From contig OY987271.1 in NCBI GenBank assembly GCA_963920665.1, forward strand, positions 19,781,350 through 19,845,349: DNA of 64,000 bases, in the 5' to 3' direction. Numbering within the stretch: the stretch's first letter is position 1; each line of letters begins with the position of its first letter. The notes under the pieces are model-generated. The model did not search any database. It worked only from the letters and a program-made list of their open reading frames with translations, and was not told the DNA's origin. Of this stretch, positions 11,710 through 22,656 are shown piece after piece. Source of the DNA: Straminergon stramineum (Eukaryota; Streptophyta; Bryopsida; Hypnales; Calliergonaceae). A program made the position numbers and the translations under genes.

Positions 11710-12947
11710 CCATTTTCCTACAACCCCATGGTCACCAAATTTGCATTGGAATTACAAGATCAAGCAAGACTAAGTCTTGAAACCATAGGGTTGTGATGTG
11801 ATGGCATAGGTTTCAAGTTTTACAATGGATTTCCAATCAAATACTTTTGGGCCTTATTCTAAAGTATACAAGGTGAGAGACTAAGTATTGAAAATGTAAA
11901 ATGTTATCATGCCTAATGACAATGAGAAAATGAAACATATACTAAAAGATATAATAACATGTTGAAGTTCATCATTCCAATGATTTAATTTCTTGTGTCT
12001 AGTATAATTATAACATGTGGTTATAAGATAACGAAATAAGATGTTGAATAGGATTTTGGCTCTTTCATTTATATCATTAAGGTTCAATTGTAAGAATTGT
12101 TTTAAATTGAAATGAAACATACAAAAAATTGTACTCTTTAATTGGAGTAATTAGAGTACAAAACTTGCAATTAGTCATTTGTTTAGAATGCAACCAATGC
12201 GAAGGAATTGAAGAGACTATACATACCCATGATGTTGAGCTAGCAAGACCATTGATTGAACTTTGTATCGACACTTTGTATAGAGTGGTTTATGAATATG
12301 TCAATTTGTAGACTAGTTTTGAATCCTATTTCTCTAAGAGTGCTCATGTACAAATTTCCAATTTTGCAAATAGTAAGCTAGTGTAAGGTAGTGGCACCTT
12401 AAATTGCCACATACCAAAAATGAACTCTGATTTTTGAAAACGTCAAAATCAACATCAAATCTGAAAATCAAAACTAAATGCAAAACCATCAATTTTCTAT
12501 TGAGAATTTGAGAGTGTTTTGCCGTTATTTGTACATCACTCTTTGTTGCTTCAAGGTTCCAAATGAGTGGTATCCTACTAAGTATATCACCATTGTAGGA
12601 GCCTACAACATATTGCTTTTGAAAAATTATAACATATTCTTTGAGTAGCAGAAAAATCAGATTCCATTTGCAACATTTGTCTCTAAATTTGCTGATCTGC
12701 TTGAAGAAAATTTTCACAATGTGGTCACACGAAAGAAACTGAAACCCTTTTACTGATACTGACACTGGTGACACTGGTTTAGGCACTTTCTCTATGTACT
12801 TTGAACCTTCTGAAAACGCTCTTCTCCACATCCAACTCAAGTTATATTCAACGATGCATGTGGTGATTACATCTACTTACAATTCAGAAGCCTTGTACAA
12901 AGGTACTCCGTACTTTCTCAAATAGCCATTAGAGTTCAGTTGACCAT

Positions 12948-15900
12948 TCAGACGTTCGGTGGCGGCCAAATCTTGGAGAAGTGCTCCTCAATTCGTTGAG
13001 TGTTGTTGATGTAGCCATCCAACCCTCGTTGCAGTAAATCCTCAGCCAGAGGTCCCAATGCCTTGGCAAAAGTGCCTTGATCCCACTTTTGCAGCTGTAC
13101 ATATCCATATCATATTTGAGTTACCACAAGATCAATAAAAACATTGTTTAAAATTAAAAAAACATGTTTCAGGAACTTTTAAACGATTGAGTTAATTGTA
13201 CAGTCATTTGAAACCCCCGTCTACAAGACCTTACAATTAACTCTTATATCATAAACAGAATTACTCCCATGATTCACGGGGAGTCCTCCTCATGATCACA
13301 CTGATCAAGCAAAGTACTCTCTTCATTCCATGAAGATGTCAGCCTATGTTTGATCACTGTGACCGTAGGGAAGCTCTCCATGAATCATGGGGTAGATTCT
13401 CTTTATGATATTGTCTAAAGTCTCTGAAACAGAATAACAAGAACAAAATATCCAATAGGAATAAGATCCTCTGGATGGTAACTGCTTCATTCCAACATAT
13501 TAGCACCAGAACAAGCTCATTGACGAACCTCTTCTTCTGTAAACGTTGCACTCTGAGCGGAAGACGGGCTCAAGCGCCTTGCAAATGCATATTTGTCTTC
13601 CAGATCAGCCTTTGACTCCTTCAGGGACTGGAGCACCTTGACTGGCACAATGAGGTAATCAATGCTACAATCCCAATTCCACAACACACAAAAACAACCC
13701 CATGCAGTTGTAAGCATGCATGAATGAGAAAGCAGTGCTTGCATTTTAAAATACTTATCCATGTAATCAAGAAGTTGGCGTAGAATATAGAGCCATAGTA
13801 AAAGAGATAATTCAAAAATCAAGTAGGAAGATGACAATTTTCAGCTTCACAGACTCTAATTTAGATTAAATACACAATTATCATGCAACGCTATTGCAAA
13901 CAAAAGACAACAGCAAGAACGATTATGGTCACAGAGAAGTACCCAAGAAGGCTGAAAACATCTTGCTTATTCCGAACTGCAGCTGCCATAAGTTTAGACT
14001 TGTGTCCATATTTGTGGATGTAGTTGTAGGACTTGGTAACCTGTGAAATTCCCAGTTTAATAACTGCTCTCGATTTCTCTAAAAAATAGGGTTTTCAGTA
14101 AAATTAGTCTGTTCGAAGTAAAATTAGGCTATATACCATGGGGAAGCCTCTGTATAAGCATAGGGAGAGCTCCTCATGGTTTGTGCGGAAGATTCCCTTC
14201 ATGATGTTTAAAAATTTCTAAACTGTCAAATTTTGCTGAAAAATATTGATTAGCACGCAATGTGGACTTGCAAGCGCTCTAGTCTTTTCTGCGTGTTCTC
14301 AAAGATGAATATCTTGACGAGGGCTTACAAGAGAAATTCCAGGGTCAGAACCATTTGCCAAAGCTGCATCGACATCTTTGTCACCTGAATGTGTCCGAGC
14401 CCAATCCTGTTACAAAAAAATTTAAATTCAGGACGAAGGCAAAAAGCTTCCAAAATACCTCCACAATCCTACATCAGCAGTGACATTCATGGACATTTTT
14501 CAAAACATTAACCTGGGAGAAATACAATGATAAGCTAAGATTCAACGTACCCGGACCCTGCCAACAAAGATCTGAATTACTGATGCACCTGCTTGGGCTG
14601 CAGCAGAGGCTTGAGCAAAGCTGCACAATAGGTCACCAACAATATTAGTGGCTGAAGCGATCATTTACTACGGCAGCCACAGTTGGTCTTTACGGATATT
14701 CTATCATAGTACTTGCACCCAACCACCCAAAACACGCCCAAGTAATATTCAATTGCAAAGATGTTATTGCTACACAAAAACCTCGTAAGAGATTAAGACC
14801 TGTAAACAAGGCTGACATGTGTTTGTATGCCTTCAGCTTCCAGTTGCCTGACAGCTTCAATACCCTACAAGACTTCCAATCGTCAGAGTAACACCAGTTT
14901 GAGACTCTTACAAAGAAATTTAACAAAGAACCAAAAGGCCCAATTTGGTCTTGATTTTTTAGCACTTTTTGAGCAGTCCAGTGGGGACTTCCATTTGCTC
15001 AAGTTTTACTTATATTTTTGACCAACACATGCATTGATTTTCACTGATTCTAGTGATATAAAATTTGGCCTCATCTTGGGCATATTCTTCACAATATGAT
15101 CATTTTAAAACCAAAAGTCTTGGTTCTCAAATTCTATGCAAAAATTTTACAAGAATACCTGCCAAGTAGCAGGAATTTTAAAGAGTAGCCTGTCCCTAGG
15201 AACTTCAACTTCATCATACATTTGGAGAAGCTGGTGGACCTGCATTTTGATACACACCCAATCTGTCAATGAATTGTTTTACGAACATGAAGTTTCCAAC
15301 AATTAGAAGCTACAGATGTAGATGAAAAAGAAGCTCTCCCCCCCAAACAAAGTCTGTGCGTTCTTCCTTATAGAGAGACTTGCCTCATTGACAATGCCTG
15401 GAGTGTCATAGGCCAAACGGGCGTCAACTTCTGTGGAGACCCGACCCGGAACCGATTTTACAACTTCTGCTCCAACGTTAACAAGAGACTAGCCCACCCC
15501 ACCCCACCAGATGGTCAATTGAAAATATCCTTACCACAGAAGATTAACCCCGAAAGGACCCAGAAGTCCAAAAATGAGCCTTATGCTCTCTAGCAGTTTT
15601 GAGTCGGTCGTATGGGGTCTATTTTCTAGTCCAATTTTATTTGTTTTTTGACGGACACATGCAGTGTTATTCACCTATTCTGGAGACGTAAAATTTGGCC
15701 CTATCTGAATTATGTTAATCACAATACGATCAACCAAGTTGATCATCTTTAAACCATGAACCCTTGGACTATTAGGGTCTAGGTAATGCTACAAGAACTA
15801 TGCATTGTGTCTTCGGTGATGTAATGTCATGAAATAGGGTGGAGCGGATTGTCCACACGTTCTGCGCAGTAATTCCCGGTTCTCTAATAGTATACGAAAT

Positions 15901-18419
15901 TATACCTTATTCAAGAAACATGACAACCTTTCCCCACTGTTCTCCACGTAGCATTTGTTGTACGCCAAGGCACTGTCGATGGCACCCTGCACAGGTCCCA
16001 CGTCATCAGGATGCCCACTACAGTGACGCTTTCAAAATTTTCGTACACTTTAGACAGCACGTGAATACTTCTATGTACACTTGGTCTGATATGCGATGTG
16101 GTTTCTTTTCCCGTTGGTAAGTACCAACGAAAGCATCAGCATCCAGTATGAAGCTTACATTATAAGCTCCTTTGGGAACACTGGTTATCCCGAGTAGCAA
16201 TGAAGAACTCACTGTCGCAGCTGTTGGTGGAAACCTGAGGAACAAATCAGTTCCGTTAAAGAGGTCCATATCACTACTTAAAATGATCATTAAGTTCAAC
16301 GCAAACTCAAAAGAATCATGGACTTTGCATCAAAGCATGATACACAGATGCTCGCAACCAACCAACGGCACATAAAACTGAGACATTGTCCAGAAAGCAA
16401 ATTCACCAAGACTATTGACAGCTACAAATAACAATAGATTATCTTGCGACTTCCATCAGCCTCTAAGTGCCTAAATGTCCCGAAGCGACTGCTCTTCCTT
16501 ATTTATAGAAGTTCAAATAAATAATTTAGGAAGGTAACCAAATGTACCAATAAAAAGAAAAAATCATAACTGACATTCTGAACAATAGACATATGCTTTG
16601 AAAGTTATTATAATAGACTGTTCCCTCTCAAAGTGGACGTTCTCTTCTTTTAGTTTGGGAATTTGGGGGTTAAGAAATTGACCGGAACATCATCATCGTG
16701 CCCATGGATTGCATTACAATGTGATACTTAAGACATTACAGGACACGAAGTTGCATGTCATTTTCAACAAGCTCAAAAAACGGGGAATGCATGATGACAA
16801 TGCTGTACCTTTCAAAGTCATCAAAGATAACAGTATCAGGCACTACTTCGCTGTACTTTGAGATGCCATCCAGCTCGGTATCTTCAGCTGTAGATACAAT
16901 ACGCAACTTTGATCAAGTGCTTAAACCATTCTTCCACCCTAAGAGCACACTTCTCAACAGGTAGCAGTAAACTGAAAACGCTAATCAACATGTGGTCAAA
17001 AACCTAAAACATAGAATCTACACAAATGCTATAGTAATATTCAAAAGTCAAAATTACGTACCCGTACTGATACTGGCTCGCACATGTATGGTCCTCGGCT
17101 TGTGCACCAGGTTGTATCCCTTCCATTGGAGAACTCCTGGCACTTTGGTGCCAATTGAATAGTGCACCAACGACTGCACCACAGTGCAACACCATCAATG
17201 TGTTAAACATGATCACACATTACGCTTAGCATACGAACCTGAAATAATTAGTTAACTTATTAATATTTTTGTCATTCAAATTGAATTAAGTCGAAACTAC
17301 AAAACTATGCTGTACTTTTGCAGCTCATTGCTCTCTTCCTTAGGCACAGAGGAACCTATTTCAATCACAACAGCTCTGTGCAGTTAACCCTAAAGGACCA
17401 AGAAATTCATGGTTTTAAAAATGACCATTCTATTGATCATATTGAGAAAAATGTGTTCGATTGAAGTTTTCTTTCATCCTACTTGATTACACTGTTCCGG
17501 TTCACAGATTCCAAGTAGGGGATTATTTAGAACCCTTAACCAAATCGTGTGGATTAGGGTTTTCATTTGCCCCACTCGCTGGCTCTGTTTCTGTCAAGTA
17601 GGAGATCTCGGATAATCCTCAACCCCTAAACGACCAAGAACTTATGGTTTAAAAATGACCCATTCAATTGATAAGATTGGGAATAAGATGAACCCAATTT
17701 AGCTATCTTCGGGGTTGATCTGACCAACCAGGTGTCTCGGTAACACCAACAACAGAATATTGATCCAAACATTCAATCTGGCAATACAGTGAGCGAAATG
17801 TACACTCAATTTCCACACAAGACAACCGGTAATTGACAAATCCAACACCAGAAAATGGGGGAAATGTTCATCAGAAACGTGATCACTCTTGGATAATGCT
17901 CACCACTCTTGAACCAATTGGAAGACCATCCTTTTCAAGAAATTATGTCAATATTCATGGTGGAGAGGAGAGAATAGTGAAGAAGAGGGTGGAAGAATCC
18001 AAGAGCTAGGTGAGGGTGAAGGAGAACTAACAGGAGCTTATTATACTAGAACTTAAAATTGATCACATTGTCTAAGATCAAAACTTCAGATGAGGCAAAA
18101 ACTTATATCATTCGAATCAGAGAAGAACGTTCCATGAGTTGGTCCCAAACTAGATAAAATGAACCCCAAAGCAATCCTCATATGACCTACTCCAAACTGC
18201 TAAAAAATACCCATGACGCCCATTTGGGGATTCAATGGACATTAATCCAATTGTGAGCTCCATCTTACACCATTGTTGGAGCTCCATATGCACTCCCTTT
18301 CATTTTTGCACACACGAAATGAAAGCGGGGTAACTTACATTGAGGTGAGACGAGGCGCACAGTTGGGCACCGGAGTTCAACGCCGAGCAACCTGCCGCTT
18401 GCATCGCCGCACTCGCCAT
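12948..18419 (-). CDS. Plastid transaldolase-like protein (homologue of Arabidopsis At1g12230)
   Basis: Thirteen exons join in frame to 402 residues: 18419-18339, 17173-17062, 16887-16809, 16234-16159, 15986-15906, 15488-15384, 15239-15159, 14864-14800, 14620-14551, 14406-14329, 14040-13943, 13664-13529, 13094-12948. Length and sequence agree with the plant protein annotated as a transaldolase family member (At1g12230, about 405 residues). Motifs in order are [53 protein letters not shown] with the expected Schiff-base lysine, [37 protein letters not shown], and the C-terminal KIWPPPNV. Residues 1 to about 60 are Ala/Ser-rich and basic and end in VRAS, like a chloroplast transit peptide. Transaldolase moves a dihydroxyacetone unit between sugar phosphates; the activity of this subgroup is less certain. 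Intron 6 has a GC donor. At least four introns hold repeats. Confidence 0.93.
14932..15132 (-). repeat. TTAA-type MITE family A, diverged copy in intron 7
   Basis: Read on the minus strand, this stretch matches the complete copy at 33314-33547: a GAACCAAGACTTTTGG-type start, a GATCATATTGTG block, a GGCCAAATTTTAT block, a GCATGTGTTGGTCAAAAA block and a CTCAAAA(A/C)TGC block before a CCAAATTGGGCC end. The outermost CCCC ends are lost, so this is an old copy. Confidence 0.65.
15548..15777 (-). repeat. TTAA-type MITE family A copy in intron 5
   Basis: The plus-strand left end reads TTAA then CCCCGAAAGGACC, and the right end ends near CTATTAGGG. Internally it aligns, in reverse orientation, with the copies at 29205 and 33314, including the tract around GGCCAAATTTTACGTCTCC and GCATGTGTCCGTCAAAAAAC on the minus strand. 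It lies in an intron of the transaldolase-like gene. Confidence 0.75.
16529..16680 (+). repeat. Intronic dispersed repeat F, copy 1 (intron 3)
   Basis: A block of about 100-150 bases aligns with 27590-27713 (+) and 36095-36215 (-). Shared words are ACCAATA(A/G)AAAG(A/G)A, AAATCATA and GCTTTGAAAGTT(A/T). All three copies sit inside introns of different genes. Confidence 0.55.
17388..17465 (+). repeat. TTAA-type MITE family A, 5' fragment in intron 1
   Basis: The sequence TTAA (17384-17387) is followed by CCCTAAAGGACCAAGAA and ATGGTTTTAAAAATGACC, the same opening as the other family A copies. The match stops after about 75 bases, so this is a truncated or interrupted copy. Confidence 0.65.
17623..18230 (+). 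repeat. TTAA-type MITE family A, interrupted copy in intron 1
   Basis: The opening at 17623 (CCCCTAAACGACCAAGAA, ATGGTTTAAAAATGACCC) and a body at about 18055-18230 (GATCACATTGTCT, CATATGACCTACTCC, CCCATTTGGGG) both belong to family A. About 350 unrelated bases lie between them. Either two partial copies adjoin or one copy carries an insertion. Confidence 0.55.
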
Positions 18420-18728
18420 CGCTCTCACACAATTCTAAAACCCTTCGCAACCGATCACAACAATCGTCAGCAACACAAACTTGTAAAATTAGGAGACCCA
18501 ACAAAACCCACAACTGAAAGGCCGAATGCAGTGAAGTCGAAGTAGTCTTTGACACTGAAGATGCCTCGGATTCGCCGCCCCGTAAAATGCCAGATCAGCT
18601 AATATCCATTGCTATCGTCGAATCATCATCCACTGGATGACTATTTTTCTCTTTTCATTCATTCGATTTTCTGTCATCCAAGGAGTATTCCCTGGCAAAA
18701 ATAAATTTAAGTAATTTTTGTCAATGGT

Positions 18729-18740
18729 GTCACGTGTCAT
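18729..18740. promoter_or_regulatory. Perfect palindromic G-box
   Basis: The palindrome TGTCACGTGTCA-like core with CACGTG at 18731-18736 lies about 312 bases upstream of the transaldolase-like ATG. G-boxes bind bZIP and bHLH factors and are common in light- and abscisic-acid-responsive plant promoters. Its use here is inference. Confidence 0.45.
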
Positions 18741-19506
18741 CTTGGGATTGGATTATATAACATTCTTAACCCCTTATTGGCAGTCCTTTTTTCCAGCCTA
18801 ACAGAAGAGGTGCACTTGGAAATTAAAAAATAATCATTATATAATATTTTAATAACAAATGTTGATCTAGGACAAGCAAGGCTAAAGTAACACCTTTATT
18901 TCTAATTCCCCACCTAGCTAGTATCTCAAGGAGGGATTTTCCTCTTCTATGGGATCAAAGGATGGATGGCTAAAAAAATTAAGGCTAAGAATGTAGTGTA
19001 GAGTGATGAGGACCTCTCAAAATTTGACAAGTTAATTCAATTTCAACACTTCTTTGTAGAATCTAACCCTCATGTATGAATCTTTTGTTGCCTGAAGGAT
19101 CATTTATATGTACTTGCACATGAAGTGAATTCACTTGACTTTAAATTACATTCATATGCATGTATTTTTATGAAAGTATAGATGCATAAAGTGTAGGTAG
19201 ACTATGACTATGAGGCAAGAGTATAGAAGGCATTCTCAAGAATATTTCATAAAAAATAAGGGAGTGTAGGGTCATTAGACTAGGCTCACTTGTGACTTGT
19301 GAAAAGTTCAAGTGGTTCTTTTGTAGGCCTTGAACAATTACCTAAGTAGTTCTAACACTCTTTGTTTGGGAAGGTCCTTAAGCACTCATTGTGAGTGTAC
19401 GTACATGATCCAAGAGCAAACACACAAAGTGATCATGTGAAGTATTTGTGGAAGTCTTTGTGAGATCATGTAGGCATATTTGAAATCATTCATTGAACTA
19501 CTTTAG

Positions 19507-20400
19507 CCCCTAAAGGACCATGGATTTTTTTTGTCAAAAAACACTCAAAATTACCATTTCTATTGCAAAGGGGAAAATAGTATACAATTGTTGTTGTGCA
19601 TATCCAACTATAGGATCTTATACTACACTAGTATAAGAATGTGTGGAAGAAATTGTAGAAACTTTAACATTGTTAATTGCAAGATATTAGTGTTTAAATT
19701 GAATAAAATATTTTTTTTGCACCTCTCATGACTAGATGACAAGACTTTGAATCTTCTTAACTGAAATTTTTTGCACTATAGATTTTGAATTAAAAAAAAT
19801 TTGTTTAAAAGAATTGAGTGGAAAATCCAGAAAAAAAAATTCAATCAAAAAAATTTGATTTTCATTCTTTAAAAAATTGTTAAGTAGAAATAAATACAAG
19901 ATAGAAGGAAATCTAAATCATTGATAGATCTAAGATTGAATTAAAATACACTCATTTAAATGATGAGATTATTCTAGGAAGCGAATTGAACCTTGCAAAA
20001 CTTTGTCTTTTTAAAAATTGTAAAATTTTAGTTAAAAAACAAATCCAATACTTTATTTTCTCAATAAGATGCAATGATTGCCCACAAAGCATGAAGCTCT
20101 ACAACTTTCACACCACTAATCCAAATGGAATGAATCCAAGCTTTTTATATAGACAGAATAAAGTCTATGGAAAAAATATTTTAAATTCATTTCAAATTAT
20201 TGTGTTTTTATTTTGCTACTTGCAAAACTAAAATTTGAACTTATTGTGTCGTAACTTTTGATACGTAGGAACCAATTGAAACACAAATTATATTTACATA
20301 AAGCTAATGTGTTTACTATCTTCAATTTAAGAAAAAAAAATCAAGTCAAAAATTGAAGTCACATGACCATACTCCAAATCCTTTTGTCCCCGAGGGGACT
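19507..20400 (+). repeat. Old TTAA-type element related to the 52.1 kb element
   Basis: It opens with GCCCCTAAAGGACCATGG and closes near 20390 with GAGGGGACTTTGGTC. Inside, ACTTTCACACCACTAATCC, AAATGGAATGAATCCAAG and ATATAGAC match the interior of 49262-49803 and, inverted, 52067-52974. The TTAA flanks are degraded, which suggests an ancient copy. Confidence 0.5.
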
Positions 20401-21239
20401 TTGGTCTTTCAAAGATTAAGGTCTACTAAGTTGTCCAAACTTTCTAAAATTGTGAAGATGTGATATAAAATTCAACTTAGAATAATCACTTAATTATATA
20501 TTTTGAACAAAAGTTATAAAATTTGGTACGTAGATCATATTTGTACAATTAGATCTACTTTAAAAATTAAATTTTTATTTAAAATTAACTTTCATCAAAA
20601 TTTAAACCAAAAATTAAAAATTCCTTCTAAATTTGATAGTAGATTGACTATTGATACTTCCAAAAGAATTTCTTTTTTTAAGTGAATAATAAATTCTAAT
20701 TATAGTGATCACTAATATTTTTTACTTAATTAATTTTTTCAATTTGATTTTGAAGGATCATTTTTTCAACTACAAAAATTATTTTTCAAGTTGAAATATA
20801 GTTTTACCTTTTGTACTATAGAATATTTGCAAAGTAAGCTATAAAAACCTATACCATATTTAGTTTTAGGCTAGGGTTGTCAAAAATTATTATTTTAGAA
20901 AAATCTAGAAAAAAAATGTAGAAGTTAACAAGAATTAAATGACCAAATTGTTGAAAAACAGAAAATGTCCACTATTAGCAAGAAACTCTAAAATAAAATA
21001 AAAAATCTAGTGGCAATTATGGATATTGAATACTACTTAATATACCAATCTATCATTTGACCATTTACCACTAAGAAAACTTTTGAAGGCAAAGTGAAGG
21101 AATGCTTACATTAACATTTAATAAGATTGAAGAGAAGAGTAGTTGCTTTGAAAACAAAATCCATCATATGCTATGAATCATCAAAAAATATAGAATAGTG
21201 TAAAGATGAAAGCTTGACCACTCATTATCAAAATGTAAG

Positions 21240-21780
21240 GATTGTGTTCAAAGTAGAAATCAGACTTAGTTTTGGTATAGTACAATAACTTTTGTTTAAA
21301 ACTTGGAACTAAAAAAAGTTGAAAAATCAAGATAAATTTCATCTCCAAAAACCAATTTGAGATTTACAGTCTCCAATCAAAAGTTATAAGGTAACTTAGC
21401 CTATGACGAGCCAAATGGGAGCCAACCCATCATATGTAAAATTATTCTAGTGGTTACATTTCAAAACTAGAATGTACACAACTAGTGTAATTTTGCCTAT
21501 AATGGGCTGGCTCCCATTTGGCTTGTCATAGGTTGAGTTACCTTAAATAAAGTTCAAGGAGGACATTTGAAAATGTTAAAGAAATGTTCCTTTCATCCCT
21601 TCTTTGAACCTTGTCCATAACTTTTGGCTAGAGGCTCAAAATCTCAAATGGGATTTTGGAGATGAAAGTTAGATTGATTTTCTACATTAACTTAGTTCAA
21701 AGTTTTTTGAAAAAATTTATCCTATACTTCCTAAATAATGTTTGAAATCCTACTTTGAAAACAATTCTTGTTTTTAATTG
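21240..21780. repeat. Long foldback (inverted-repeat) element
   Basis: Arms 21388-21444 and 21488-21544 are close reverse complements, starting AAGGTAACTTAGCCTATGA and ending TCATAGGTTGAGTTACCTT. Weaker pairing continues outward: TTTCATCTCCAAAAACCAAT at about 21338 pairs with ATGGGATTTTGGAGATGAAA at about 21650. A smaller hairpin of about 65 bases sits in the right arm at about 21549-21613. This looks like a foldback MITE carrying a nested element. Confidence 0.75.
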
Positions 21781-22656
21781 AACTATGAGCAATTGAGCTT
21801 CTACTAATCCTAATTTAAATATCCCTACATGGGTTGTTTTACCTCCTACCACTCCACTTGTATAAATAGCTTGTTCATGAACTTATTAACTTTTGAAGCA
21901 ATGTGAGATAATTGTTGAATATTTTGAAGTATTTTTGAATTTAATGCCTAATTTTTAATTTAATTTTAAAGTGCCAAATTAAAATTTTTGAACTTTAATT
22001 AATTATTTAGCATCAATGTGCTGACCTTGCCCTACTTCTATGGTACCTTACAAGTCATAGAGAACAAACATGAAAATCTTCAACAATTAGATGCATGAAA
22101 AAACCAAGAATTTGTGAAGTTGGGACATTACCATTACTAATTTTTGTCACCAAAATGGAAAGATCACACTTTCACAATCCATGGTTTAGTAAAGCATCAA
22201 TAATTGAAAATAGGATCACCCATAAATCAAGCACACAAAGAGTCTACAAAGAATATAACAAGAATCCAAATGACAAACTCACATAATGACTTGTTCAATG
22301 ACTTGTCCCAATGGATTCCTCTAGTGATAGTTTACCATTTCTTCCAATTCATGCTCATGTTTAAGATGGTGATATTTAGGTAGAGTTGATAATGGGTGCT
22401 CTTACCTTGGAGCTCATGACAAAGAAGAACTTGGACAAACTTGCAAGATCGTAAAAGTGAACTAGTTCAATAGGAAATATTCAGTCTACGGTAATGGCAC
22501 CCAATTTAGGCAGTACAACCACATCTCACATCTCATGCTTCAACTGACAAGAATGGAAACAAATGTTCAAGTTCCAGAATGTGAGTGAGTACAGTCGAAA
22601 ATTCACCCAAGAGGAAATTGACTACTTACCTATTCCCAACAATCGTTGAAAAAAAA

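Larger units (their letters stand above)
6910..12947. other. AT-rich intergenic region, SHMT to transaldolase-like gene
   Basis: About 6 kb of mostly AT-rich sequence with many homopolymer T and A runs. It contains short degenerate direct repeats (9270-9430 and 9652-9818), a G-rich stretch at 7232-7251, and one small hydrophobic reading frame at 11494-11709. I see no other gene with convincing exons and no RNA gene. Confidence 0.5.
18420..22656. other. Upstream region of the transaldolase-like gene and AT-rich intergenic DNA
   Basis: The first few hundred bases next to 18419 are the promoter side of the transaldolase-like gene. The rest is AT-rich and carries an old TTAA-type element (19507-20400) and a long hairpin (21240-21780). 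Beyond these I find no coding exon and no RNA gene. Confidence 0.5.

Noticed and set aside
18265..18555. 96-codon minus-strand frame with a signal-peptide-like start
   Set aside because: The real first exon uses another frame (ATG at 18419, donor at 18339) that gives a transit peptide and splices in phase to the rest of the transaldolase-like gene.
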